Source of the DNA: Pseudomonas simiae
GTDB lineage: Bacteria > Pseudomonadota > Gammaproteobacteria > Pseudomonadales > Pseudomonadaceae
Direction: 5' to 3'
DNA length: 64,000 nucleotides
Assembly (NCBI RefSeq): GCF_900111895.1
Contig: NZ_FOKB01000014.1
Coordinates: forward strand, 40,802 to 104,801
Shown here: piece after piece, positions 8,807-16,291 of the stretch
Position numbering within the stretch: position 1 is the stretch's first letter
How the letters are laid out: every line of letters begins with the position of its first letter
The notes under the pieces: model-generated
What the model was told of the DNA's origin: nothing
What the model saw: only the letters and a program-made list of their open reading frames with translations
Databases searched by the model: none
Translations under genes and position numbers: made by a program

Positions 8807-9289
8807 TCAGGTCAGGGCTTTTTCGATGGCCTGGACGATCGTCGGATCATCCGGCGCGGTGCGCGGGGAGAATCGTGCAAGCACTCGCCCATCCTTGCCC
8901 AGCAAGAACTTCTCGAAGTTCCAGGTGATATCCCCAGGAAACTCGGCCCCCTCGCCTGCCAGCAAGCGGTACAGCTGATGACGATCAGGCCCATTGACTT
9001 CAAGCTTGCTGCCCAACGGGAAGGTCACCCCGTAATTCAGGCTGCAGAATTCCTGGATTTCTTCCTCGGTGCCCGGTTCCTGGCCTGCAAATTGATTGCA
9101 CGGCAGGCCAAGCACGATAAAGCCTTGGTCCTTGTATTGCTGGTAGAGGTTTTCCAGCGCGGCGTATTGCGGGGTCAAGCCACATTTGGAGGCCACGTTG
9201 ACCACCAGTACCACCCGCCCCTTGAAGGGCGCCAGCGGCAGCTCTTGTCCGTCCAAAGCTTTGAGTTTCAGGTCGTGGAAAGCACTCAT
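8807..9289 (-). CDS. Glutathione peroxidase (thiol peroxidase type)
   Basis: A 160-residue cytoplasmic peroxidase. The catalytic cysteine lies in VVNVASKCGLTPQYAALE at about residue 36. The tetrad glutamine is in IVLGLPCNQFAGQEPGTEEE, and the tryptophan-asparagine pair is in ITWNFEKFLLGKDG. The active site is Cys, not selenocysteine, and proteins like this usually prefer thioredoxin. The start at 9289 (MSAFHDLKLKALDG) matches the family. An upstream in-frame extension lacks homology. The gene reduces hydrogen and lipid peroxides. Confidence 0.92.
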   Translation of the reverse strand: MSAFHDLKLKALDGQELPLAPFKGRVVLVVNVASKCGLTPQYAALENLYQQYKDQGFIVLGLPCNQFAGQEPGTEEEIQEFCSLNYGVTFPLGSKLEVNGPDRHQLYRLLAGEGAEFPGDITWNFEKFLLGKDGRVLARFSPRTAPDDPTIVQAIEKALT

Positions 9290-9390
9290 GACGAACTCCA
9301 GATATCCCATGTTCTTCGCATTGCGGCACGTCGAGATTACAACCCGCAAGCCTGCAATCATAGACGCCCGTTGCAAAACTCGCCTGCAGG

Positions 9391-9855
9391 TTACTGAGCG
9401 GTCGGCCAGGGCAAAATCGGAATCGCTGTCACGGCGTTCTGCGGGCTGCCTTCGATCAGGCGGTCGCTGTATACCAGGTAAACCAGGGTGTTGCGCTTCT
9501 TGTCGAGGAAGCGCACCACCTGCATGGTCTTGAACACCAGGGAGGTGCGCTCCTTGAACACTTCGTCGCCATCCTTGAGCTCGCCCTTGAAGCGGATCGG
9601 GCCAACCTGACGGCAGGCGATCGAGGCTTCAGCGCGGTCTTCGGCCAGGCCCAGGCCGCCTTTGACGCCGCCGGTCTTGGCGCGAGACAGGTAGCACGTC
9701 ACGCCGTCGACCTTGGGGTCATCAAAGGCTTCAACGACGATCCGGTCGTTGGGGCCGACAAACTTGAACACCGTAGACACCTGGCCGACTTCTTCGGCGC
9801 AGGCCAACAACGGCATGGCCAGCAGCAGGCCGAGCAATCCTTTCATGACACGCAT
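9391..9855 (-). CDS. creA: CreA family protein
   Basis: A 154-residue exported protein. The N-terminal 20 residues are a signal peptide (KGLLGLLLAMPLLACAEEVG), with a cysteine near the cleavage site. The body carries CreA features: STVFKFVGPNDRIVVEAFDD and VDGVTCYLSRAKTGGVKGGL. CreA is a conserved periplasmic protein without a known reaction. It lies 15 bp downstream of proB on the same strand and may share its transcript. A second ATG at 9846 is possible as the start. Confidence 0.88.
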   Translation of the reverse strand: MRVMKGLLGLLLAMPLLACAEEVGQVSTVFKFVGPNDRIVVEAFDDPKVDGVTCYLSRAKTGGVKGGLGLAEDRAEASIACRQVGPIRFKGELKDGDEVFKERTSLVFKTMQVVRFLDKKRNTLVYLVYSDRLIEGSPQNAVTAIPILPWPTAQ

Positions 9856-9870
9856 TGTGTATTCCTTTGT

Positions 9871-10989
9871 TTAGACCAGGATCAGGTTATCGCGGTGAAC
9901 CAGTTCTGGTTCGGCCATGTAACCCAAGAGTCCGACAATCGCATCAGAGGATTGTCCAATGATTTTCTGTGCTTCGAGGGCGCTGTAATTGGCCAGGCCG
10001 CGGGCAATCTCACGACCATCCGGCGCCACGCATACCACCATCTCGCCACGGCGGAAACTGCCCTGCACCAACTTGACGCCGACCGGCAGCAGGCTTTTGT
10101 TGCCTTGGGACAGTGCAGACACTGCGCCATCGTCCAGCACCAGGGTGCCACGGGTTTGCAGATGACCGGCCAGCCACTGTTTGCGCGCCGCCAACATGCC
10201 GCGCTCTGGCGACAACAGCGTACCGATGCGCTCACCGGCCTTCAGGCGGTCCAGCACGCGCTCGATGCGCCCGCCGACGATGATGGTGTGCGCACCGGAA
10301 CGTGCCGCCAGGCGCGCCGCGCGCAGCTTGGTCTGCATGCCGCCACGGCCCAGAGCGCCGCCAACGCTGCCGGCCACGGCGTCCAGTGCCGGGTCATCGG
10401 CGCGGGCTTCGTAGATCAACTGCGCGTCGGGGTTGTTGCGTGGGTCGGCGTCGAACATGCCGTCGCGGTCGGTAAGGATCACCAGCAGATCGGCTTCCAC
10501 CAGGTTGGCCACCAGGGCGGCCAGGGTGTCGTTGTCGCCGAAACGGATTTCGTCGGTGACCACGGTGTCGTTCTCGTTGATCACCGGAATGACCTTGAGC
10601 TCCACCAGGGCGCGCAAGGTGCTGCGGGCGTTGAGGTAGCGCTTGCGGTCGGACAGGTCGTCGTGGGTCAGCAGGATCTGCGCCGTGTGGCGGCCGTGAT
10701 CGGCGAAGCTGGATTCCCAGGCTTGCACCAGGCCCATCTGGCCGATGGCGGCGGCGGCTTGCAGTTCGTGCATCGCGCTGGGTCGCGCGGTCCAACCGAG
10801 GCGGCTCATCCCGGCGGCAACCGCTCCGGACGACACCAGCACCAACTCCACACCGGCCTCATGCAAGGCCACCATCTGCTCGACCCAGACGCTCATGGCT
10901 GCACGATCCAGCCCCTTGCCATCCGCCGTCAGCAACGCACTGCCGATCTTTACGACCCAGCGCTGCGCACCTGTCACTTTGCTCCGCAT
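9871..10989 (-). CDS. proB: Glutamate 5-kinase
   Basis: A 372-residue enzyme that phosphorylates glutamate as the first step of proline synthesis. It consists of an amino-acid kinase domain (VVKIGSALLTADGKGLD at the N-terminus, VSSGAVAAGMSRLGW, IPVINENDTV, VILTDRDGMFDADPR, and GGMQTKLRAARLAARSG) and a C-terminal PUA domain from about residue 280 (RGTLVLDDGAVSALSQ, LANYSALEAQKIIG). The message reads TTG AAG ATG ATG at the 5' end. The second ATG (10989) gives the usual MRSKVTG start. It lies downstream of obg, with a hairpin in between. Confidence 0.94.
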   Translation of the reverse strand: MRSKVTGAQRWVVKIGSALLTADGKGLDRAAMSVWVEQMVALHEAGVELVLVSSGAVAAGMSRLGWTARPSAMHELQAAAAIGQMGLVQAWESSFADHGRHTAQILLTHDDLSDRKRYLNARSTLRALVELKVIPVINENDTVVTDEIRFGDNDTLAALVANLVEADLLVILTDRDGMFDADPRNNPDAQLIYEARADDPALDAVAGSVGGALGRGGMQTKLRAARLAARSGAHTIIVGGRIERVLDRLKAGERIGTLLSPERGMLAARKQWLAGHLQTRGTLVLDDGAVSALSQGNKSLLPVGVKLVQGSFRRGEMVVCVAPDGREIARGLANYSALEAQKIIGQSSDAIVGLLGYMAEPELVHRDNLILV

Positions 10990-11055
10990 CATCTTCAACC
11001 TTAGATTGAGGGCTGCGCGACCCAGCGCGGCCCATAACGTTAAACCCGGATACTA

Positions 11056-11081
11056 AAACGCCGCTCCAGGGAGCGGCGTTC
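11056..11081 (-). terminator. Hairpin terminator between obg and proB
   Basis: On the minus strand AACGCCGCTCC-CTG-GAGCGGCGTTTTA forms a 10-11 bp stem followed by a short T-run. It could reduce read-through from obg into proB. Confidence 0.7.
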
Positions 11082-11098
11082 AAGTTTATCGCAACGGA

Positions 11099-12322
11099 TC
11101 AATCACGCACGTAAATGATTTCCGGACCGTCTTCATCATCCACATCTTCCTCGTCCCAATCATCGTCGCCGATGTCATGGACCGACTTCACGCCGCTGCG
11201 GCGCAAGGCACGCTGGTCGTCCAGGGCTTGCAACTGGGCACGGGCTTCGTCTTCGATGCGCTGGTCGAGTTCGGCCAGTTCGGCCTTGAACACCGGGTCG
11301 GCCGCCAGGCGGTCGGCGCGGTCTTCGAGGTAACGCATGATGTCGCGGGTCAGGCGCTCGGTGCCTTCTTTGGCGATAGCCGAGATCACGTAGACCGGAC
11401 CTTCCCACTCCAGGCGGTCAACGATTTCCTTGACGCGCTCTTCGTGCTCTTCTTCAAGAATCTGGTCGCACTTGTTCAGCACCAGCCAGCGATCACGCTC
11501 AGCCAGGGACGGGCTGAACTTGGTCAGCTCGCTGACAATCACTTCGGCGGCGTCCGGCGCGCTGGTGTCATCCAACGGGGCCATGTCGACGAGGTGCAGC
11601 AGCAGACGGGTACGCGACAAGTGCTTGAGGAAGCGAATCCCCAAACCTGCGCCATCGGAAGCGCCTTCGATCAGGCCGGGAATGTCGGCGATCACAAAGC
11701 TTTTCCAGCGGTCGACGCTGACCACACCCAGGTTTGGCACCAGGGTAGTGAACGGGTAGTCGGCGACTTTCGGCTTGGCGGCCGAGACCGAACGGATGAA
11801 GGTACTTTTACCAGCGTTCGGCAGACCCAACAGGCCCACGTCAGCGAGTACTTTCATTTCCAGCTTGAGGTCACGCTGCTCGCCCGGCTTGCCTGGCGTG
11901 GTCTGGCGTGGCGCACGGTTGGTACTGGACTTGAATCGGGTGTTACCCAGACCGTGCCAGCCGCCCTGCACTACCATCAGTTTCTGGCCGGCCTTGGTCA
12001 GGTCGCCGATCACTTCCTGGGTGGCAGAGTCGATGATCGTGGTGCCGACCGGTACGCGCAGTACCAGGTCTTCGCCTTTCTTACCGGTGCAGTCGGTGCT
12101 GCCGCCGTTGGAGCCACGCTCGGCATCGAAGTGCCGGGTGTAACGGTAGTCGACCAGGGTGTTGAGGTTTTCGTCGGCCATCATGTAGATGGAACCGCCG
12201 TCACCGCCGTCACCGCCGTTGGGGCCACCGTTTTCGATGAATTTTTCGCGACGGAAACTCATGCAACCGTTACCGCCGTCGCCTGCTTTTACTCGGATGG
12301 AAACTTCATCAACGAACTTCAT
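11099..12322 (-). CDS. obg: GTPase ObgE/CgtA
   Basis: A 407-residue ribosome-assembly GTPase. The glycine-rich Obg domain fills residues 1-160 (KAGDGGNGCMSFRREKFIEN, GGPNGGDGGDGGSIY). The G domain follows with GLPNAGKSTFIRS (G1), DIPGLIEGASDGAG (G3) and NKCD (G4). The C-terminal tail is very acidic (DDDWDEEDVDDEDGPE). It acts in 50S maturation and stress control. It sits in the classic rplU-rpmA-obg-proB order, but with a terminator and a 190-bp gap after rpmA, so it probably has its own promoter as well. Confidence 0.95.
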   Translation of the reverse strand: MKFVDEVSIRVKAGDGGNGCMSFRREKFIENGGPNGGDGGDGGSIYMMADENLNTLVDYRYTRHFDAERGSNGGSTDCTGKKGEDLVLRVPVGTTIIDSATQEVIGDLTKAGQKLMVVQGGWHGLGNTRFKSSTNRAPRQTTPGKPGEQRDLKLEMKVLADVGLLGLPNAGKSTFIRSVSAAKPKVADYPFTTLVPNLGVVSVDRWKSFVIADIPGLIEGASDGAGLGIRFLKHLSRTRLLLHLVDMAPLDDTSAPDAAEVIVSELTKFSPSLAERDRWLVLNKCDQILEEEHEERVKEIVDRLEWEGPVYVISAIAKEGTERLTRDIMRYLEDRADRLAADPVFKAELAELDQRIEDEARAQLQALDDQRALRRSGVKSVHDIGDDDWDEEDVDDEDGPEIIYVRD

Positions 12323-12470
12323 AACAAAACGCCTCTCGTCGCATGGACGAGCTTAAGAAACCAAGACATAAGACTCTTGCAAAAATGAGCGCAGCGACCT
12401 CAATCAGCGACCGCAAACCAGCGCCTGAGCCCATTACAAACAGCTTTGCAAGAGACTCACTCCACAAACG

Positions 12471-12500
12471 AAAAAGCCCCGTCGCAAGACAGGGCTTTTC
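12471..12500 (-). terminator. Intrinsic terminator after rpmA
   Basis: The minus strand reads AAAAGCCCTGTC-TTGC-GACGGGGCTTTTTCG, a stem with one mismatch and a run of five Ts just below the rpmA stop. Confidence 0.85.
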
Positions 12501-12514
12501 CAGCGATCTCGCAA

Positions 12515-12772
12515 TTAAGCTGCGACAACGCTCACGTAACGGCGGTTGAACGCGCCTTTTACTTCAAACTTGATCACGCCTTCGATTTTCGCGAAGAGGG
12601 TGTGATCTTTACCCATGCCTACACCGTAACCGGCGTGGAATTGGGTGCCGCGCTGACGCACGATGATGTTGCCCGGAATGATTTTCTGGCCGCCATACAT
12701 CTTAACGCCAAGGCGTTTGGCTTCTGAGTCGCGACCGTTACGGGTACTACCACCAGCTTTTTTGTGTGCCAT
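12515..12772 (-). CDS. rpmA: 50S ribosomal protein L27
   Basis: An 85-residue basic protein beginning MAHKKAGGSTRNGRDSEAKR, the invariant L27 start that reaches the peptidyl-transferase centre, followed by LGVKMYGGQKIIPGNIIVRQ. There is no N-terminal cleavage extension of the Firmicutes kind. It is transcribed 34 bp after rplU. Confidence 0.97.
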   Translation of the reverse strand: MAHKKAGGSTRNGRDSEAKRLGVKMYGGQKIIPGNIIVRQRGTQFHAGYGVGMGKDHTLFAKIEGVIKFEVKGAFNRRYVSVVAA

Positions 12773-12806
12773 GAGTCAATTCTCCTAGTGAGGAATTAGG
12801 CTGAAA

Positions 12807-13121
12807 TTAAGCCTGAATACCGGTGATTTTGATCTCGGTGTACCACTGGCGGTGGCCCATACGCTTCATGTGGTGCTTACGACGACGGAACTTGATGATG
12901 CGGACTTTATCGTGACGACCTTGGGAGATCACTTCAGCCACAACGGTAGCGCCAGCAACAACTGGAGCGCCGATGTTCACGTCATCGCCATTGGCGACCA
13001 ACAGAACGCGATCAAAAGTAACGGATTCGCCGGTAGCGACTTCCAGTTTTTCGATCTTCAGGTATTCACCTGGGGCGACTTTGTATTGCTTGCCACCAGT
13101 AACAATTACTGCGTACGACAT
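12807..13121 (-). CDS. rplU: 50S ribosomal protein L21
   Basis: A 104-residue protein starting MSYAVIVTGGKQYKVAPGEY and ending with the L21 signature KFRRRKHHMKRMGHRQWYTE. The ATG at 13121 is preceded by GGAGAAATACC, a good ribosome site. An in-frame extension upstream of it has no homology. It is the first gene of the rplU-rpmA message and is divergent from ispB. Confidence 0.97.
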   Translation of the reverse strand: MSYAVIVTGGKQYKVAPGEYLKIEKLEVATGESVTFDRVLLVANGDDVNIGAPVVAGATVVAEVISQGRHDKVRIIKFRRRKHHMKRMGHRQWYTEIKITGIQA

Positions 13122-13360
13122 GGTATTTCTCCGATAATCCTGCTCACCCAGCGCTTTATAAGAAGAGGTATTGGCTGGCATGGCTGCATGGGATGGACGT
13201 CCCAAATGCAATTGCGTAAGGCAGGTGCTGCCCAGGAAGTTCAGGGTGCGCGATTGTACGCAAGGTAAATGGGTGTTGCAAGGGGCCGTCTATCGCGCCT
13301 TGACACTGGGGGGCCTGGGTCCTAGCATGCCGCGCAACCCTTCTGGAGCGACTGTCGCTG

Positions 13361-14329
13361 ATGCAACCCCAAGCTTTCTACCGCGCGGTCGCGGACGATT
13401 TTAGCGCCGTCGACGGCATCATCAAGAAGCAGCTGACTTCTAAAGTGCCGCTGGTCTCCAAAATTGGCGACTATATTACGTCGGCGGGCGGTAAGCGCCT
13501 GCGTCCTTTATTAGTGCTGCTGTGCGGCAAGGCCCTGGGTCGCGAAGGCGATGACCTGCGCCTGCTGGCCGCCACTATCGAATTCCTGCATACCGCCACC
13601 CTGCTGCATGACGACGTGGTCGACATGTCCGGCATGCGCCGTGGCCGCGAGACCGCCAATGCGATGTGGGGCAACGCTCCAAGCGTGCTGGTGGGTGACT
13701 TCCTGTACTCGCGCTCGTTCGAAATGATGGTTGAACTCGGCTCGATGCCGGTGATGAAGATTCTTTCGCAGGCCACACGCATCATCGCCGAAGGCGAAGT
13801 GTTGCAACTGTCGAAGGTCCGCGACGCCAGTACCACCGAAGAAACCTACATGGAAGTGATTCGCGGCAAAACCGCGATGCTCTTCGAAGCCTCCACCCAC
13901 AGCGCCGCTGCGTTGTGCGGCGCAACGGCCGAGCAGGCCGAAGCCCTGCGTACCTTTGGCGACCACCTGGGCGTGGCGTTCCAACTGGTGGACGACCTGC
14001 TCGACTACAAGGGCGACGCCGAAACCCTGGGCAAGAACGTCGGTGACGACCTGGCTGAAGGCAAGCCAACCCTGCCATTGATCTACACCATGCGCGAAGG
14101 CACGCCGGAACAGGCCGCCCTGGTGCGCAAGGCGATCCAGAAAGGCGGGATCGAAGACCTGGAGGCCATCCGCGCCGCCGTGGAAGCCTCGGGTTCCCTG
14201 GAGTACACCGCTCAACTGGCGCGTGACTACGTGGCCCGTGCCATTCAGTGCCTGGAAGCCCTTCCCGCCAGCGAATACCGGGACGCCCTGGTCGAGCTGA
14301 GTGAGTTTGCGGTCGCGCGTACGCACTGA
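13361..14329 (+). CDS. ispB: Octaprenyl (polyprenyl) diphosphate synthase
   Basis: A 322-residue trans-prenyltransferase that makes the ubiquinone side chain from IPP and farnesyl-PP. Both aspartate-rich motifs are present: LLHDDVVDMSGMRRG (DDxxD with the basic pair) at about residue 85 and FQLVDDLLDYKGDAETLGKN at about 210. KLRP-type residues are seen in GGKRLRPLLVLLCGKALG. It is divergent from rplU, the usual Pseudomonas arrangement. The ubiquinone chain length (8 or 9) cannot be told from sequence alone. Confidence 0.95.
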   Translation: MQPQAFYRAVADDFSAVDGIIKKQLTSKVPLVSKIGDYITSAGGKRLRPLLVLLCGKALGREGDDLRLLAATIEFLHTATLLHDDVVDMSGMRRGRETANAMWGNAPSVLVGDFLYSRSFEMMVELGSMPVMKILSQATRIIAEGEVLQLSKVRDASTTEETYMEVIRGKTAMLFEASTHSAAALCGATAEQAEALRTFGDHLGVAFQLVDDLLDYKGDAETLGKNVGDDLAEGKPTLPLIYTMREGTPEQAALVRKAIQKGGIEDLEAIRAAVEASGSLEYTAQLARDYVARAIQCLEALPASEYRDALVELSEFAVARTH

Positions 14330-14353
14330 CACAAATCTGTGGCGAGCAGGTTT

Positions 14354-14445
14354 GTGTGGGAGCGGGCTTGCTCGCGAAGGTTGAGTGTCAGTCAGCACAT
14401 GTAGCAGCTGACCCGCCGCCTTCGCGAGCAAGCCCGCTCCCACAT
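14354..14445. repeat. REPIN
   Basis: TGTGGGAGCGGGCTTGCTCG is mirrored by CGAGCAAGCCCGCTCCCACA around about 50 bases, just after the ispB stop. Confidence 0.88.
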
Positions 14446-14482
14446 TTAGATCGCGTATAGCCTGCCACACCACAAAACCCTA

Positions 14483-14488
14483 TATAAT
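14483..14488 (+). promoter_or_regulatory. Probable -10 element of yjdM
   Basis: A perfect TATAAT lies 39 bp before the yjdM GTG. The -35 about 17 bp upstream is poor. Confidence 0.5.
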
Positions 14489-14526
14489 GTGCGACTTTTA
14501 GCCATCCTGACTCCTAAGGAGCTTTA

Positions 14527-14868
14527 GTGAGCACGTTGCCACCCTGCCCGAAATGCAATTCCGAATACACCTACGAAGACGGCGCCCAGCTGATCTGCCC
14601 GGAATGCGCCCATGAGTGGTCCGCCAATAGCGAGGCCGAAGCGGCCAGCGACGAAACCGTGAAGAAAGACTCCGTCGGCAATGTACTGCAGGACGGCGAC
14701 ACCATCACCGTGATCAAAGACCTCAAGGTCAAGGGCACTTCCCTGGTCGTGAAGGTCGGCACCAAGGTCAAGAACATCCGCCTGTGCGATGGCGACCACG
14801 ATATCGACTGCAAAATCGACGGTATCGGTCCGATGAAGCTCAAGTCCGAGTTCGTGCGCAAAGTCTGA
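14527..14868 (+). CDS. yjdM: Zinc-ribbon protein YjdM (PhnA family)
   Basis: A 113-residue protein with an N-terminal zinc ribbon (PPCPKCNSEYTYEDGAQLIC followed by PECAHEW) and the PhnA domain (VKKDSVGNVLQDGDTITVIK, VKNIRLCDGDHDIDCKIDGI). Despite the PhnA name it is not a C-P bond hydrolase, and its role is unproven. The start is GTG at 14527. The ribosome site AAGGAG (14516-14521) sits 5 bp upstream and no ATG fits, so the GTG is well supported. Confidence 0.88.
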   Translation: MSTLPPCPKCNSEYTYEDGAQLICPECAHEWSANSEAEAASDETVKKDSVGNVLQDGDTITVIKDLKVKGTSLVVKVGTKVKNIRLCDGDHDIDCKIDGIGPMKLKSEFVRKV

Positions 14869-14985
14869 ACGTATTGCCTCCATCCCGCGCCCGCCGCGGG
14901 ATGGCGTTTCGCCCTCCCGTTTGATCCCGCGCAATATCCACACAGAAAAAACCAGAAACCGCCAATAGGCACTTGCTATTCTACG

Positions 14986-15004
14986 AATAAGAATTATTCT
15001 CATT
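14986..15004 (+). promoter_or_regulatory. Putative Fur box
   Basis: AATAAGAATTATTCTCATT is a 19-base palindrome centred on base 14995 with eight of nine pairs matched. It matches 12 of 14 informative positions of the TGATAAT-N-ATTATCA Fur core. It lies 26 bp before the next start codon, where it could block transcription when iron is present. Confidence 0.75.
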
Positions 15005-15029
15005 GAAACCCATCAAGGAGATGAGAACC

Positions 15030-15287
15030 ATGACTTATTTGATAGACGCCTGGCTGGACCGACCACACCCTTACCTGCGGATCCTGCATCGGGAAACCGG
15101 TGAAGTCTGTGCGGTGCTGGAAGAAGAAGCGCTGAACGAACTGCAGGACCAGGGTGACCTGGACGTCAACGGGCTGAGTTCGAGCGAACCCGGTGTGTTG
15201 AAGGAAGTGGTGCGCAATCTGTTTCTGTTCTGCTATGCCCGAGCGTTGCGCCCGGCGACGGAGCTGAATGGCAAGTTCCATCCATGA
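15030..15287 (+). CDS. Small conserved hypothetical protein (PA4570-like), probably iron-regulated
   Basis: An 85-residue acidic protein beginning MTYLIDAWLDRPHPYLRILH, with a central EEEALNELQDQGDLDVN and a C-terminal FLFCYARALRPATELNG. No enzyme motif is recognised. Gene order (rpmA, rplU, ispB, then this gene, then fklB) matches PA4570 of P. aeruginosa, known as strongly iron-repressed. The ribosome site AAGGAG at 15014 selects the ATG at 15030 over the in-frame ATGs at 15003 and 15021. The Fur box just upstream supports iron control. The function is unknown. Confidence 0.8.
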   Translation: MTYLIDAWLDRPHPYLRILHRETGEVCAVLEEEALNELQDQGDLDVNGLSSSEPGVLKEVVRNLFLFCYARALRPATELNGKFHP

Positions 15288-15303
15288 GCGACCACGCAAA
15301 ACA

Positions 15304-15405
15304 CTGTAGGAGCGAGCTTGCTCGCGAAGAACTTGAAACCGCCGCGCTACACCAGACGCGCGGCGTTATCGTTGACGTTTTTCGCGAGCAAGCTCGCTCC
15401 TACAG
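15304..15405. repeat. REPIN
   Basis: CTGTAGGAGCGAGCTTGCTC is mirrored by GAGCAAGCTCGCTCCTACAG, the GCGAGCAAGC subclass with TAGGAG ends, between convergent genes. Confidence 0.88.
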
Positions 15406-15422
15406 GTAATCAACAACAGGTC

Positions 15423-16040
15423 TTACAGAACGTCGAGCAGTTCGACGTCGAACACCAGAACGCTGTGCGGCGGGATGCTGCCAACGCCTTGAGCGCCGTA
15501 AGCCAGTTCGCTCGGCACGTAAAGGCGCCATTTGCTGCCGGCATTCATCAGTTGCAGGGCTTCGGTCCAGCCGGCGATCACGCCGCCCACCGGGAATTCT
15601 GCAGGCTGGCCGCGCTCGTAGGAGCTGTCGAACACAGTGCCGTCGATCAAGGTGCCGTGGTAATGAGTGCGCACTTGGTCTTCACGGGTCGGCTTGGCGC
15701 CGTCACCTGCGGTCAACACTTCGAATTGCAGGCCGGAAGCCAGGGTGGTGATGCCATCACGCTTGGCATTTTCAGCCAGGAACGCCAGGCCAGCGCCCGC
15801 TGCAGCTTCAGCCTTGGCGGCCGCTTCGGCTTGCATGACTTCACGGATCACTTTGAAGCTGGCGGCCATTTGCTCTTGGTCCACACGGCTTGGCTTGCCG
15901 CCGAAGGCGTCGGTCAGGCCAGCCAGGATTGCGTCCAGGCTCACACCTGGTGGCGGGTTGTCACGCAGTTGGTCGCCCAACTGACGGCCGATACCGTAGC
16001 TGACGCGGGTTTCGTCGGTGGACAGATTAACTTCGGACAT
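15423..16040 (-). CDS. fklB: FKBP-type peptidyl-prolyl isomerase FklB
   Basis: A 205-residue protein. The N-terminal helical dimerisation part (STDETRVSYGIGRQLGDQL to about residue 95) is followed by the FKBP domain with YHGTLIDGTVFDSSYERG, VIAGWTEALQLMNAGSKWRL, YVPSELAYG, and the closing PPHSVLVFDVELLDVL. There is no signal peptide, unlike FkpA or Mip, so it should be a cytoplasmic FKBP22-type foldase. Convergent with the iron-regulated small gene. Confidence 0.93.
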   Translation of the reverse strand: MSEVNLSTDETRVSYGIGRQLGDQLRDNPPPGVSLDAILAGLTDAFGGKPSRVDQEQMAASFKVIREVMQAEAAAKAEAAAGAGLAFLAENAKRDGITTLASGLQFEVLTAGDGAKPTREDQVRTHYHGTLIDGTVFDSSYERGQPAEFPVGGVIAGWTEALQLMNAGSKWRLYVPSELAYGAQGVGSIPPHSVLVFDVELLDVL

Positions 16041-16291
16041 GAAGAGGCTCCGCTGTAGGACAACACTGGTTTTCCCAGGCTACCCAGAACTAAAAGGGCC
16101 CGCAGACTAGCACACAAGATCGCCCCATGATCAGCCCCCCTCCCCGCGCCACGACTGCAGTGCGCCTCTTCGTCGCACCCGGCAAATTAGCATTTCAGAT
16201 TCAACGCCCGCCGCCGATACAGCCCTACACAGCAGCTGGCTCCAAAATCAATAACCGTCCAGCACACCCCATCATTCTTGCGGAGCATTCG

